64,000 bases of DNA from a virus: IMG/VR virus record IMGVR_UViG_3300023435_000659, positions 1 to 64,000 of that record. The stretch is one strand, 5' to 3'. This document shows positions 47,490 to 58,059 of the stretch, in pieces. The translations under genes and the position numbers were made by a program. The notes under the pieces were generated by a model that was not told where the DNA came from, ran no database searches, and saw nothing but the letters and a program-made list of their open reading frames with translations. The stretch's first letter is position 1; the number at the start of each line of letters is the position of its first letter.

Positions 47490-50400
47490 CCGATTGGGAT
47501 ACACTGGCAGACGAGATACTTGGCCCGGCGGTAGGCGCCCCTAACTCACCGCCGGACTGGGATTCACTTGCAGATGACATACTCGATCCCGATCAGTCCG
47601 AACCGGAATGGCCAGACGAACCTATTCCCGCAGCCCCCACATCACTACCCCCGATAATACAAGATTTACCGAAAGAAGGTGAACGGCAGGTTGATCGCAA
47701 AGTTCCGCTACAACCGCCTGCACCAAAGCCGCCGATCCAAGTGGAATACGGCGACAATAAGGTTGCTACGTTCCCACACGGCACACCCAAAGAAAGAATT
47801 TTGCGGACACTCCGCAAGCACACCGCCGACCAGCGCACCCTGACGCCCGAACAGGCGGGTGGCCGATCCCAGTGGATCGACTCGGACAAGCACACGGAGA
47901 TGCGGAAGACCACACCCGTCAGTCAAAAAGGGCTGGAGGAATACGCGGAATTCTTTTCTAGTGAAGACGCCGATGGCAAGCCCATCGTAGTGAAGCCTGA
48001 AGACGTTACCCCGCAGATGCTGGAGGGGGTAATCAAGGCCCGTGAGGAATATGCGGCTGATGCAGCAGGAGATCCGATCGACCTAGTAGCACTTCGCGAA
48101 TTCAACGAAGACACCGCGGCGATGAAGCGGGACGTGGACCGCCCGTGGTCGAACGAGACTACAGTGGAGCATTTCGCTAGGTTGATTGACAAGGAAATGA
48201 CACCCGAAGAGATGGTTAAGGCGGCACGGACACAGGGGCTTGAAGGCGACATTACGCCAGAAAAGGCTCGTGCGGCACTTATCGAGAATCGAGCCGCGGC
48301 ACGAATCCCAGAGGTGGTTGCTGCGGATGAGGAGATATTGGGGAAGCGGCCGGGGTATCGTGAACCAGAAGACAAGCCGCACCTTCCCCTACCTACCGGT
48401 ACGCCTCCCACTTGGACTGACACGGATATGGGGGGGCACGCTCCAGCAAACGACAATGAGCGTATGGGGCAATACAAATACACCATTGCAAAATCGTATA
48501 GTGAAATTTGGGCACAAACACATCCGGAGTGGAAAGATAGTAATACTGAAAGCCGATTGGCACTCCTGAATCAGGCAAGAACAACTTACGGCCTACCTGA
48601 ATTCAGGCAATTGCCGGGGCGCTTGGGTTGGAAAGCACATTCTAAGACCCATGCAGGCCGTAGCGGAATAGCTGTTCCGGCAGTCAGTGAACTTTCGGGG
48701 CATATGTATAACGTCCGAGTTCAGCGAGCTATGGAAAGTTTGCAAGCGGCGAAAGAGAAGGGACAGGAACCTCGCATCGGTGATATGTCCATTGCTTCCG
48801 AACACATGGAGGAAATGGCACAACTTGGACGCGGCTTGACTGTAGGAGGCTGGACGCACGCAATTTCGTTGCCAATGCTTAAATTTATGGCTGAGTTTAC
48901 GGTCGGAACTGCGGCAGTAGGAAAAACAGTCAAGGGCGTTCATGCTCTTTCTACCACGGCGCTGGCTAGGCAGACTGGTACACGTGTCGCTCTATTAAAA
49001 CTCGCAACTCAGCTTGGCAGCAAGGCGAAGATGGGTGCCTATATCGGCGCCAAAAAAGGTCTCGTGTCGCGGGCGTCTGGGGCTGTTGGCGGCGGACTTG
49101 TTGCGGGTGTTATTCGTACTCCTGTTTTAGCGCCACGAATTGTTGAACAGACACTTACTGCTATGTCTCCCAGTTACATGCCGATGATAGGCGATGACAA
49201 AGCGGTGGAAGTATATCTAGCCAAATCTCCCGAGTCGTTCCTGAAAGCAGCTACTAAAGCAATGGGTTCTGCATACATCGAGATGTTGAGCGAAACGTCG
49301 GGTTACGGAATGCGGGCATTTAAGACCGCTATGCTTGGCCAAGTAATGAAACGGTTTGGCCTGAAAAGTGTCAAGCAGGGCATTGGGATTCTTGAGCGAA
49401 TGGGTTATCACGGCATAGTAGAAGAGTTTGGTGAGGAACGGGTTTCCGCAACCATGCACGCAGCGTTTGGTCTTGGGGAGTGGTCGGATGTTATTCCGGA
49501 GTCGCAGCAGGCGCTGGGCGAACTTGCATCATTTAGTGTTCCATCAATTGGTGGAGCGTCTTATAGTGCCCTCGTTAATAAAATGAATCCGCGATTGACT
49601 AGCAAGGATGTGCAAGCCATTAAAGACCGTTACAAGTCTGGTATTTCGCCGTCAAGAACTGAGGGCAAACGATGGGGGATGGATGCGAAAGACATCAAGA
49701 ATACGGGCACTCGGCGGCGGTGGCTTAACAAAACCGTTGCTGCAATAGCGGATCATCAGGTCGCTCAAGAGCTAGAAGAAATCGAGCGACAAGTCGCATG
49801 GGAAAAGTACCGCACGGAAGATACTGAAGCACAAGAGGAAGTAGCTGAGGAACAGCCCCAAGCGATCGAGCCGACGGTAGAGCAGCCGACCGCCCCGGAA
49901 CCGCCCCGGGATAATTATCTACGCAGAGGGGCTGCCAAGGCAATCGCCAAGATTCAACAGCAGAGACAGGCCGAAGCGGCTGTCCCTGAAGGCGAGAAGC
50001 AAAAGCCCGTCGTGGCGGAGACACCGGAAGCAGCCGCCGAGGCCGAGACGCCCGCAGAGGAGCAGGAAGCGGCCAAGATAAAACAGCCCGTAAGTGGATA
50101 TGACCCAGGCGGCATACTTCTTTTCCATGGCACAGACGAAGCGGGCCGTACCGCAATTGACGAAAGCGGAATAATACGCGGTCCTGCATACCTTACGTCA
50201 GACGCAGATGCGGCCAACGAGTATGGCGGTGGTGCCGGCGCAACCGTATACGAAGTTCGCGTTAATCCATCAGAACTGCTGGTTGACTTTGATCTCCCCG
50301 GCGGACGACTGTTGGACGTTGCTAGTGCAAACGAATACACAGGAAACGAAGACTGGACTATTGAAGATTACATTGAGTCTGGGCAATCTGTCGGCACGCA

Positions 50401-53400
50401 GGCCAGCGTGGCAATCCGCAAACACTCCGCACCGAAAAAGAAGAGGCCCGACGCGAAGAAGGCACCGGTTGCGGAGGCCCCCGCTAAAGCAGAAGCGGCG
50501 GAGGAAACCGAGGCCGAGGAGAAGAGGATTCGTCGTACTGGTGCTGGGTCCAGGGGGGGTGTTAGCGTCAAGGTTGTGCCTCATCGCACGAGTGAAGGTC
50601 GCTTTGAAGTCGCGGTAGTAAAGGATGGCACCCGTTTTTACACGGGCGACTACGCGGACATTGAGGGTGCCACCGAAGGGGCGATTGATCTCCTGAAGTC
50701 GCCTGGCAAGGTTGAACCGCCTGCGCCCCCGAAGACGAAGCCTGCTGAACCGGCTGCCGAGGTCCCTGCCCGCAAGCCAATTACTGCCAAAGGCGACGAA
50801 ATTGACTTGTCCGGCGTATCCGACCAGCAATTGCGGCACCTATCGAAACAGCACAAAAAGACCTACGACGCGACAGACATCGGAAGTGCAATTGCGTCTG
50901 AGATTCAGAGCCGGGGAATCAAGGACTACCAGGAAGGGCCCCCAGAAGCGGCTCCGCTTCTCGAAAAGAAGACGGCGGCTCGAAACCTTCGCGAAGAGAA
51001 GGAGCGAGCAATCTCAACGGCCCACACCCAAAAGAACGCCGTCGAGCAGAAACTGACGATCCAGAGTGCCCAAGCCCATGGCGTCCCGCTCGGGGGCCGA
51101 GGAGAGTATGGTCTTTCGGCAGCAAAGAAGTGGAAAAAACAGGTCCAGGCCGCCAAAGAGTGGGCGCGTCGCCACGAGGATTACAAAGCGGCTGAGCAAG
51201 CTATTGAGGATGCCGAGGCCGAAGTTGATCGGGTTAAGGCGTTGGAGGGTGAAGCAGAGTTAGCATACAGTCGCGAAGCAGGCAAGGATTTCCCGAAGGT
51301 CCCCGAGGGACAGGTGCGCTATGCGATCGAAAGTCGCGGCCAAGCCAAAGTCGGTAAGTTTGATCCTGAGCGTGGGCAGTATCAAGTCGAGTCGAGTGGG
51401 ATGAAGGGTTGGGTGTCTCCCCAACCGCTTCTCGATAACTATGTTTCCAAGGAAGAACGCGACGAACTGAACAGGATTGAGCAGGAATACCGTGATGCCA
51501 AGGCGAAACTGAATGCCCAGAAAGCTAAAAGGGCAGAGAAGGAACGAGCAAAGGCCGAGAAAACGCAGCTTCAAGAATCACGAAAAAAAGCTCGGCGTGA
51601 TGCGGCAAGCATTAACTATTTCCGCGACCTGAAGGAACGAGCCAAAAGAGTTAAGACAAAGAAGAAGCAAACTATCAAGATCGACGACGACAAGGCAGTT
51701 CGCCCATACACCAAAACGACAGGCGAGACTTGGGGCGATTGGGGAGTAGCGAAGGTTCGCGACAAGGAAGGGCTGCCTGTTTCCCACAAGGAGGATGGTG
51801 GCGTTGACCTGATTCACACGCCAAGTGGCAAGATCGTTCAGACGTTTCGCAACGCACCACTTGCCAAGCAATTTGCCGCAATGATTGACGAATCGGGACT
51901 GGACTATGCCGCTGCACGAATGGAGGGCGAGAAGACCTCGTGGGAGAATCTTCAGCAGATGTTCGATGCGTGGGGCGATGAAAACCTGAGCCATATTGCA
52001 GACGAGGATTTGGCGAGTAAGTTTACCGCTACTCCTATGGAGCCGGGCATTACCGCCGACATCATCCTGGATTCCTACGACCTCGGCCAGCATGGTACTA
52101 CACAAGATATGACCGATCAAGGCGCCGGAACGGTCAAGCAGCTTGTCAAGGATGTGCCCGAGTTTGCCTACGACCCGGTGTTCGTGGTGGACAATGACGG
52201 GATGCTGGTTTTCCGCGATCACTACACATTCAAGTTCCCGCCTGGACTGTTCAATCTTCACCCATCTGAGATTCAGTCGGGTCAGACAGTTGGAATCAAC
52301 CTGCCGGACCTTGGGCTGAAGTTAGAAACGAGTCAGGCCCAGGTTGTTGCGGCCGTGTTGAACAACGAGGGGTACACAGCCAAAAGTAGCGGGACCAGCG
52401 ACCGCCTTACGGTGCGACGGGGTGGCAAGGTGTTCTCTGTCGCCAAGGACCGCGGAAAGGAATGGCGGGTGCAGGGGCCGGATTCGGCGATGGAGAAAGA
52501 CCTGCAACGGCTGGTCGGCCAGATTCGGTGGGACCACCATTCGATGCGAGAGAAGATCGCTGTTGCCAGAGAGGAAGTCCAGCCCGCCCCCGAGCCAGCG
52601 GCACTAGAGGGTGTGGAAGGGAAGAAGACAAAACGACCGCCGGTAAGCGAGCATCGTGCAGCTACTGGTTCTGCGACGATGCGAGTTGGCGGCATTGACG
52701 TAAAACCGTCCGCAATCACGTCAAAGATGGCATCCAGTAAGCAAGGGCGGTCTCTGCTCAAGCAGTTGACAGATGACTCCGCGAAACCTCGCAAGTGGTC
52801 TGTTGGCCGTCGCAGCATATTTGAGTTCATTGCTAAAGCATTACATTCGCGGCTCATCGTGGCGCGATCGCAAGTCAGCCGAAAACACCCGGGCGTATAT
52901 CACGAAAAACCGCATGTCTGGTTTACTAAGTCTGGTCTCGACGCGCCCACGAATCTGCATGAAGCTGGACACGCCCTGCTGGGATTACTGAAAGACTTTG
53001 GCGAGTTGTCGGAAGAGTTTCAAGCAGAACTCACAGCATTTGCCGAAATCAATCAGCCACCGGACGGATTTGCATCTGCCGTCAACCCCCATGAAGGAAT
53101 GGCGGAATTGCTGCGGATCTGGACTACAGACCCGTTATCCATCCCCGATTCGCTTCGCAGTCAGTTCGAGTCGGTTGTGGAAAGCCGAGTACCCGGTACG
53201 CTGGATGCGTTGAAGGATGCCAGATTGGCGTTTCTCTACAACGAATCCCGCCCGCCAGCCCAGAAATTCATTGCCAATATCAACGACCACCGCAAGCGTG
53301 GCGAGCGAACACCAGCTAATCAAGCATCTGCTTACTGGCACGCACTCGCTCAAGAAGTTGTCGGCCCATCGGCCGCGTGGACGTGGCTGGAAAAAGAAAT

Positions 53401-56400
53401 CTGGCGGAACATGCTCGGCACCCAGGGCGTTGGGGCCAAGTTAAAAGGCTGGTTTACTAAGGAAGGCAGCAAGGCCCGTCGCAACGCCAATGCTGTTGTT
53501 CGCGAGGTGATGGCCAGCCTGGAAGACACGCCTGCCGACGTGAAAACTGCTCAGCAACTCACGTTTCACGTTCCCAGTATCGTCAGCAATGCACTCTATG
53601 GGACGGAAGAAGGCACCAAAGGACTTCGGGTCCATCAGGTAGGAAGCGGGTTCCACGGCCTGCCCAATGCAGAGGAAGCTATCGCCCGCTTGCAGGCAGC
53701 CGGATTCGAGATCCCCGAAGCAGAGGGACATGGGGAATGGCTCGCCTTGCATCCCAGTTCACTGGAAGACACAAAGGCTGCCCTGGGCGATAGTTGGGAA
53801 TCGTTCCTTGCATGGGGGCAGTATCGAACCGTTCTTTACCGGCATCGCCATGCTGAGGCGCGTGGCGAAGGATATTCCTACCCCATGATGGATCAACTGC
53901 CTCCAGACGTTCTGGAGAAAACGCTGGATGACATGGCCCGCGAACATCCGACGTGGAATCAGCACTACAAACACTTGCAAACCCTGCAAGACCAAGCGTT
54001 ATTGCTAGATGTGCTTTCCGGCGAACACACTGTTGATGAAGTCATTCGCATGAAGGAAGCCCACGAAGACTACTGGACGCTCCCGCGGCAGATGGAAAAC
54101 CTAGCTATGCAGCAAAAGGCTGCGACTGGAATCCACCCGACATCGGGTGTTCGTGGCCAGCATGGTTCTCGACTGCCGTTCGTCTACGAGCAGGATGGCA
54201 TCGAGCGAAAACTATATCGGCACATTTCTGCCTATTACGACATTATTGCGAAGCAAGCCATGTTGCGGATGCAGCAACAAATGCGGGAGCATTCCAAATG
54301 GAAGCAATTGCCCTTTGCGGGGCGTAAATTTGTTGAAAGCATTATGGTTCCCCTGCGAATGGACACGACTGTTGCGGCAACGCTTACAGAAGAAGAACTT
54401 CAACAGATGGCCGCCGATGCTATCAATGGTTATCTCGAACGGGAAGCAGGAGAGACATTGCCGGAGGAAATGCAGATCAAGCCCAAAGACGTAGTGCTGG
54501 ACGAGAACAACAAGCCCATCTTCCGCCGCACGGCTCCGCGGATGGCCAACGTAATTTCACTGTTCGACCCGAAACACCCTGGAGTCCGACAGTATTTCTA
54601 TATCCCCGACCGAATTATCTTCATGTTGCAATCACAGAAGGGGACAAATCTTTTGGATTGGGCTCTGCCGGCATTGACCATTGGTCGCGAAATTACGGAA
54701 CCGTTCAAGCGCGAATTGGTGCAGAACCTAGCATTCGCTACCCGTAACGTACCTCGCGATATTACTACCGGCGTGGTACTGGCTGAAGACGAACGCTCTT
54801 TGGCTCCTGGTGTGACGCATGTTATTGGCTTGGTCGAAGACACATTAGGCAAGGATGCGGGCGAGCGAATGGCTGCCGAGTTGATTTCACGTAGCATGGA
54901 AGGCGTCCATCACGAACAACACAAGGGTGTGTGGGGAAGTTTTGTGGGGGCTATGTCGGAAGGAGTTGTCATTCATGGCTATGGTGACATGACATTTCCA
55001 CAGCGGCTTGTCAAGGCACCAGGGCAAATAGCTTCTACGGTGTTGAAACCCATCACGTTTATCAACTGGCTCACAGGAGGCCGGTATGCCAGTTCCAAGG
55101 GCGAAACTGCTGGACGAGCCGGAGCGTATCGTATCGCTAGGGACCGTGGATTAAGCGCCGCCTCGGCACAAGCTAGGTTCGATCGGGCTACCGGCAACTT
55201 TACTCAACACACCCGAAACCGAGCCTTCGCCGAGATGTGGCGTATGATGGGATTCCTAAATCCCGCGTGGCAGATTTCTTGGCAGATGTACGATCAGGCG
55301 CTCCATCCCGACCCGAAGGTTCGCCAGCAGTTCTACGCCTATAAGTTACCTATCGTCGCAGCAATGGGGATGGCAATGTCCGCTACGTCGTATCTTGGTG
55401 CAATGGCACTTATCGCCGCAACAAGTGATGACGACGAAGAAAAAAAACGTCGCCAGGAGGAATGGAAGCAACGACAACGAAATCGGTCGAACTGGAGTCG
55501 CGCTAGGTACGTACTCATAGGTCTATTTAAGCTGCCCTATGAGTACGGTCCCATCGGTGCGTTACAAAGCGCGGCTGCCGTCGCGACGATGGATGTATTG
55601 CTCGATGGAAAGGTGCAGCTAAACCGAATCGCAGACATTGCGGCTGCGAGGACATCGGGTGTCGCGGAAATGCTAGGTGACTTATTACCGGTTCCCATGC
55701 AAGTCAAGACTGGCATCGAACTGGCGCTGAACTACAAATTCTTTTTTGAGGAACCGGTCGTTGACCATCGACTGAGGGAAATGTACCCCGATTCGCCAGA
55801 ACTCCAAACATGGCCCGATACGCCAGAACTATACAAGACAGTTGGCCGAACACTCGGCGTAAGCCCCGAGCAGATTCGTCATGCCACGCGGGGGATAATA
55901 ACCTCGCTGGGCGACGATCTGGTGAGCACCCTGTCCAGGGCCGCTGAAGGCAAGCGAGTGCTTGGCGACGAGGCAGCAGACTTGCCACTGATTGGCCGCT
56001 TGATGTCCCGCGAAGCGCGAGGGTTTGCGTCCAAGCCCGTTCAGGATTTGCGGAAACTTGTCAAGGAATACGATGCACTACTCGGCGAAATCAAGGACCA
56101 CAAACGGCGCGGTGTCGATACCAATGAATTAGAAGAACAAGTAAAGCAACTAGCACTGGCAAGAGTAATGAATTCCCTGGTGAAAGATGCTTGGGATGAA
56201 GCAAAGAAAGAACGTGAATCTGCATCGCCCGATCCGGAATTGGCAATGGAACATGAACGGCAGATGACAGACTTAGCGGCTCGGTTCTTCGAGCTAGTCG
56301 ATGGCAAGACAACCAATCCTGAATTACGGGAACGATTGTACTTGTCAATTGTAACGGCAATTAGCCGCATTGGCACACCGTCGCAGAAGGACGATGAAAG

Positions 56401-56785
56401 TAATGCAGACTTTGCTGTTCGTGTGAAAGCTGCCAATACTAGACGCGAGCGTCTATTTGTCGCCCAAGCTACAGTCGCTACCCCCTTGAATCTGCATAAT
56501 CGCACAACCGAGACACAAAAAGCGTTACACAAGATATTGAGAAACGCAGCCCACACCGCTACATCAAAGCCAGATGGCCAAGACGAATGGACAGTTGAAT
56601 GGGGCCGTCAGTCAGGCCAGTATCAACTCCTGCGAAGTTCTGGCATCCCCCTCAAAGACGCCAAGCAGCTACTCTGGGACTATTATCGCTACCAGAAAGT
56701 GGACAAAACTGGCCACCCATACGGCTCTATCCCGGAAACCCACTCAGAACGGGTGGTAAGGCTAAGGAGACTTTATGGCACCTGA
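47477..56785 (+). CDS. Giant polyvalent virion protein (3,102 residues)
   Basis: The N-terminus repeats a short motif (WDTLADEIL, WDSLADDIL). A hydrophobic region near residue 470 (MAEFTVGTAAVGKTVKG) may span membrane. Near residue 881 HGTDEAGRTAIDESG and YLTSDADAANEYGGG resemble an ADP-ribosyltransferase-like fold. Several Lys/Glu coiled-coil stretches follow. HEAGH at 1828-1832 fits a zinc metallopeptidase HExxH. Near 2581, NRAFAEMWRMMGFLNPAW and membrane helices resemble the LPD38 region of large phage polyvalent proteins. Such proteins travel with DNA into the host. The exact domain limits need profile searches. Confidence 0.7.
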   Translation: MATVADWDTLADEILGPAVGAPNSPPDWDSLADDILDPDQSEPEWPDEPIPAAPTSLPPIIQDLPKEGERQVDRKVPLQPPAPKPPIQVEYGDNKVATFPHGTPKERILRTLRKHTADQRTLTPEQAGGRSQWIDSDKHTEMRKTTPVSQKGLEEYAEFFSSEDADGKPIVVKPEDVTPQMLEGVIKAREEYAADAAGDPIDLVALREFNEDTAAMKRDVDRPWSNETTVEHFARLIDKEMTPEEMVKAARTQGLEGDITPEKARAALIENRAAARIPEVVAADEEILGKRPGYREPEDKPHLPLPTGTPPTWTDTDMGGHAPANDNERMGQYKYTIAKSYSEIWAQTHPEWKDSNTESRLALLNQARTTYGLPEFRQLPGRLGWKAHSKTHAGRSGIAVPAVSELSGHMYNVRVQRAMESLQAAKEKGQEPRIGDMSIASEHMEEMAQLGRGLTVGGWTHAISLPMLKFMAEFTVGTAAVGKTVKGVHALSTTALARQTGTRVALLKLATQLGSKAKMGAYIGAKKGLVSRASGAVGGGLVAGVIRTPVLAPRIVEQTLTAMSPSYMPMIGDDKAVEVYLAKSPESFLKAATKAMGSAYIEMLSETSGYGMRAFKTAMLGQVMKRFGLKSVKQGIGILERMGYHGIVEEFGEERVSATMHAAFGLGEWSDVIPESQQALGELASFSVPSIGGASYSALVNKMNPRLTSKDVQAIKDRYKSGISPSRTEGKRWGMDAKDIKNTGTRRRWLNKTVAAIADHQVAQELEEIERQVAWEKYRTEDTEAQEEVAEEQPQAIEPTVEQPTAPEPPRDNYLRRGAAKAIAKIQQQRQAEAAVPEGEKQKPVVAETPEAAAEAETPAEEQEAAKIKQPVSGYDPGGILLFHGTDEAGRTAIDESGIIRGPAYLTSDADAANEYGGGAGATVYEVRVNPSELLVDFDLPGGRLLDVASANEYTGNEDWTIEDYIESGQSVGTQASVAIRKHSAPKKKRPDAKKAPVAEAPAKAEAAEETEAEEKRIRRTGAGSRGGVSVKVVPHRTSEGRFEVAVVKDGTRFYTGDYADIEGATEGAIDLLKSPGKVEPPAPPKTKPAEPAAEVPARKPITAKGDEIDLSGVSDQQLRHLSKQHKKTYDATDIGSAIASEIQSRGIKDYQEGPPEAAPLLEKKTAARNLREEKERAISTAHTQKNAVEQKLTIQSAQAHGVPLGGRGEYGLSAAKKWKKQVQAAKEWARRHEDYKAAEQAIEDAEAEVDRVKALEGEAELAYSREAGKDFPKVPEGQVRYAIESRGQAKVGKFDPERGQYQVESSGMKGWVSPQPLLDNYVSKEERDELNRIEQEYRDAKAKLNAQKAKRAEKERAKAEKTQLQESRKKARRDAASINYFRDLKERAKRVKTKKKQTIKIDDDKAVRPYTKTTGETWGDWGVAKVRDKEGLPVSHKEDGGVDLIHTPSGKIVQTFRNAPLAKQFAAMIDESGLDYAAARMEGEKTSWENLQQMFDAWGDENLSHIADEDLASKFTATPMEPGITADIILDSYDLGQHGTTQDMTDQGAGTVKQLVKDVPEFAYDPVFVVDNDGMLVFRDHYTFKFPPGLFNLHPSEIQSGQTVGINLPDLGLKLETSQAQVVAAVLNNEGYTAKSSGTSDRLTVRRGGKVFSVAKDRGKEWRVQGPDSAMEKDLQRLVGQIRWDHHSMREKIAVAREEVQPAPEPAALEGVEGKKTKRPPVSEHRAATGSATMRVGGIDVKPSAITSKMASSKQGRSLLKQLTDDSAKPRKWSVGRRSIFEFIAKALHSRLIVARSQVSRKHPGVYHEKPHVWFTKSGLDAPTNLHEAGHALLGLLKDFGELSEEFQAELTAFAEINQPPDGFASAVNPHEGMAELLRIWTTDPLSIPDSLRSQFESVVESRVPGTLDALKDARLAFLYNESRPPAQKFIANINDHRKRGERTPANQASAYWHALAQEVVGPSAAWTWLEKEIWRNMLGTQGVGAKLKGWFTKEGSKARRNANAVVREVMASLEDTPADVKTAQQLTFHVPSIVSNALYGTEEGTKGLRVHQVGSGFHGLPNAEEAIARLQAAGFEIPEAEGHGEWLALHPSSLEDTKAALGDSWESFLAWGQYRTVLYRHRHAEARGEGYSYPMMDQLPPDVLEKTLDDMAREHPTWNQHYKHLQTLQDQALLLDVLSGEHTVDEVIRMKEAHEDYWTLPRQMENLAMQQKAATGIHPTSGVRGQHGSRLPFVYEQDGIERKLYRHISAYYDIIAKQAMLRMQQQMREHSKWKQLPFAGRKFVESIMVPLRMDTTVAATLTEEELQQMAADAINGYLEREAGETLPEEMQIKPKDVVLDENNKPIFRRTAPRMANVISLFDPKHPGVRQYFYIPDRIIFMLQSQKGTNLLDWALPALTIGREITEPFKRELVQNLAFATRNVPRDITTGVVLAEDERSLAPGVTHVIGLVEDTLGKDAGERMAAELISRSMEGVHHEQHKGVWGSFVGAMSEGVVIHGYGDMTFPQRLVKAPGQIASTVLKPITFINWLTGGRYASSKGETAGRAGAYRIARDRGLSAASAQARFDRATGNFTQHTRNRAFAEMWRMMGFLNPAWQISWQMYDQALHPDPKVRQQFYAYKLPIVAAMGMAMSATSYLGAMALIAATSDDDEEKKRRQEEWKQRQRNRSNWSRARYVLIGLFKLPYEYGPIGALQSAAAVATMDVLLDGKVQLNRIADIAAARTSGVAEMLGDLLPVPMQVKTGIELALNYKFFFEEPVVDHRLREMYPDSPELQTWPDTPELYKTVGRTLGVSPEQIRHATRGIITSLGDDLVSTLSRAAEGKRVLGDEAADLPLIGRLMSREARGFASKPVQDLRKLVKEYDALLGEIKDHKRRGVDTNELEEQVKQLALARVMNSLVKDAWDEAKKERESASPDPELAMEHERQMTDLAARFFELVDGKTTNPELRERLYLSIVTAISRIGTPSQKDDESNADFAVRVKAANTRRERLFVAQATVATPLNLHNRTTETQKALHKILRNAAHTATSKPDGQDEWTVEWGRQSGQYQLLRSSGIPLKDAKQLLWDYYRYQKVDKTGHPYGSIPETHSERVVRLRRLYGT

Positions 56786-56824
56786 CGATTGAATTACGCG
56801 GCTTTTTCCCTTATACTTCAGAAG

Positions 56825-57424
56825 ATGAGTAACATGCGAACAATGTTGTATTCCGAAGCCCGGCCGCAAATCAGGACCGGCGACCTGCTGCTGTACCGGC
56901 CGACCCGGTGGAATGAGCCGCTAAATAAGCGGATTGCACGCCGCGGGCCGCTCGACAAGCTGGAGCCGTGGCAACGCTACGCACACGCCGGCATGGCTGT
57001 CTGGTGTGAGGACGTCTTGCTTCAAGTCGATATACTCCAGGGTGTCGGCGGCCGTTGCATACGGTTGTCTCGCGAGGTAGAGCGATTCCCTGGGCAGTAC
57101 GACGTTTATCATGTGCTGGTGACGACAATAGCCCGCGAACCGTTGCGCATATTTCCACCGGCACGGCTCATGCTGGAGTTGGCCGGTTCCCGCTACGGCT
57201 GGGAATCACTTGCCTACGCCGCCGCTTCACAGTACGGCCTGGTCCCGACGATTGCCGACGACGATCTGAACGGGTCGGTGCCGCATTGTTCGCAGGCGTT
57301 TTCCCGTGCGTACCGGACCATCGGTTGCGACCCGCTGAAGGGGCTCTCGGATAGATGCACGACGCCGAACCACTTGGCGGTGCCGAGTTTTTCCCGATAC
57401 CAACTCACCCTGATGGAAGGCTAA
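56825..57424 (+). CDS. NlpC/P60-like (YiiX/C92-type) papain-fold hydrolase
   Basis: This 199-residue protein has RTGDLLLYRPTRW near the start and YAHAGMAVWCEDVLLQ (His), then GSRYGWESLAYAAAS and VPHCSQAFSRAYR (Cys). The order His before Cys fits the permuted NlpC/P60 family (YiiX/DUF830). Members cut amide bonds in peptidoglycan or lipids. Located after the giant virion protein, it may be part of lysis or virion entry. Start: ATG 56825; 56834 is also possible. Confidence 0.65.
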   Translation: MSNMRTMLYSEARPQIRTGDLLLYRPTRWNEPLNKRIARRGPLDKLEPWQRYAHAGMAVWCEDVLLQVDILQGVGGRCIRLSREVERFPGQYDVYHVLVTTIAREPLRIFPPARLMLELAGSRYGWESLAYAAASQYGLVPTIADDDLNGSVPHCSQAFSRAYRTIGCDPLKGLSDRCTTPNHLAVPSFSRYQLTLMEG

Positions 57425-57428
57425 GGCC

Positions 57429-58028
57429 ATGCGAACACGTTACTTGGCACTAGCAGTTGCAATTGTGCTGGCTGGTTGCGATGGTGTAATCACATACGAG
57501 CCACCGAACAAACCAAACAAGCCTTGCCCCGACGGTGTTTGTCCAGACGAAGGCAAGTGTCCTTTCGCTCTCGTACCGCCGATGGACTTGCCCATTGACT
57601 TGCGACAACGAAACTACAACGGTGGTTCCTGTTTTCACGCCGGCACAATCTCGGTTCTACGGCATCAAAACTTACACACAGTAGCCGACCACTGGCGGGC
57701 AAACTTCGGTGGCGGTGCTTCGGTTGGTCGGATAGCGGGTGTAGCTGATTCGCTCGGCCTCAAATACGCTTACACGAATATCGGCGACCCCGAATTTCTG
57801 GAGTGGTGTTCCCGCACGAGACGCGGAGCATCCATCGCATACTACAGCAATCACGCGATTACGTTCTGTGGTTACGTTGGTGGTAATGCAATCTTGATGG
57901 ACAACAACCGAGTCGAGAAAGAAATCAAAGTTCCGAAGGCCACATTTCTCCGCAACTGGCGTGGCTATGGTGGGCAGGCGTTTACCGTTGTATACAGCCC
58001 AAATCCACCGAGACCGTGGCGGGGGTAA
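57429..58028 (+). CDS. Lipoprotein with papain-like peptidase domain
   Basis: This 199-residue protein has a signal peptide ending in the lipobox LAGC (Cys18), then a Cys/Pro spacer. NYNGGSCFHAGTISVLRHQ holds a Cys followed by helix as in papain-like enzymes, HAITFCGYVGGNAILMDNN gives His and a possible Asn. It probably sits at the outside of the inner or outer membrane after lipidation. It could be a peptidase for lysis, for superinfection defence, or for surface proteins. Confidence 0.65.
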   Translation: MRTRYLALAVAIVLAGCDGVITYEPPNKPNKPCPDGVCPDEGKCPFALVPPMDLPIDLRQRNYNGGSCFHAGTISVLRHQNLHTVADHWRANFGGGASVGRIAGVADSLGLKYAYTNIGDPEFLEWCSRTRRGASIAYYSNHAITFCGYVGGNAILMDNNRVEKEIKVPKATFLRNWRGYGGQAFTVVYSPNPPRPWRG

Positions 58029-58059
58029 CACGTTTCCTCTTTTACAAGGAGTCCAAGCA

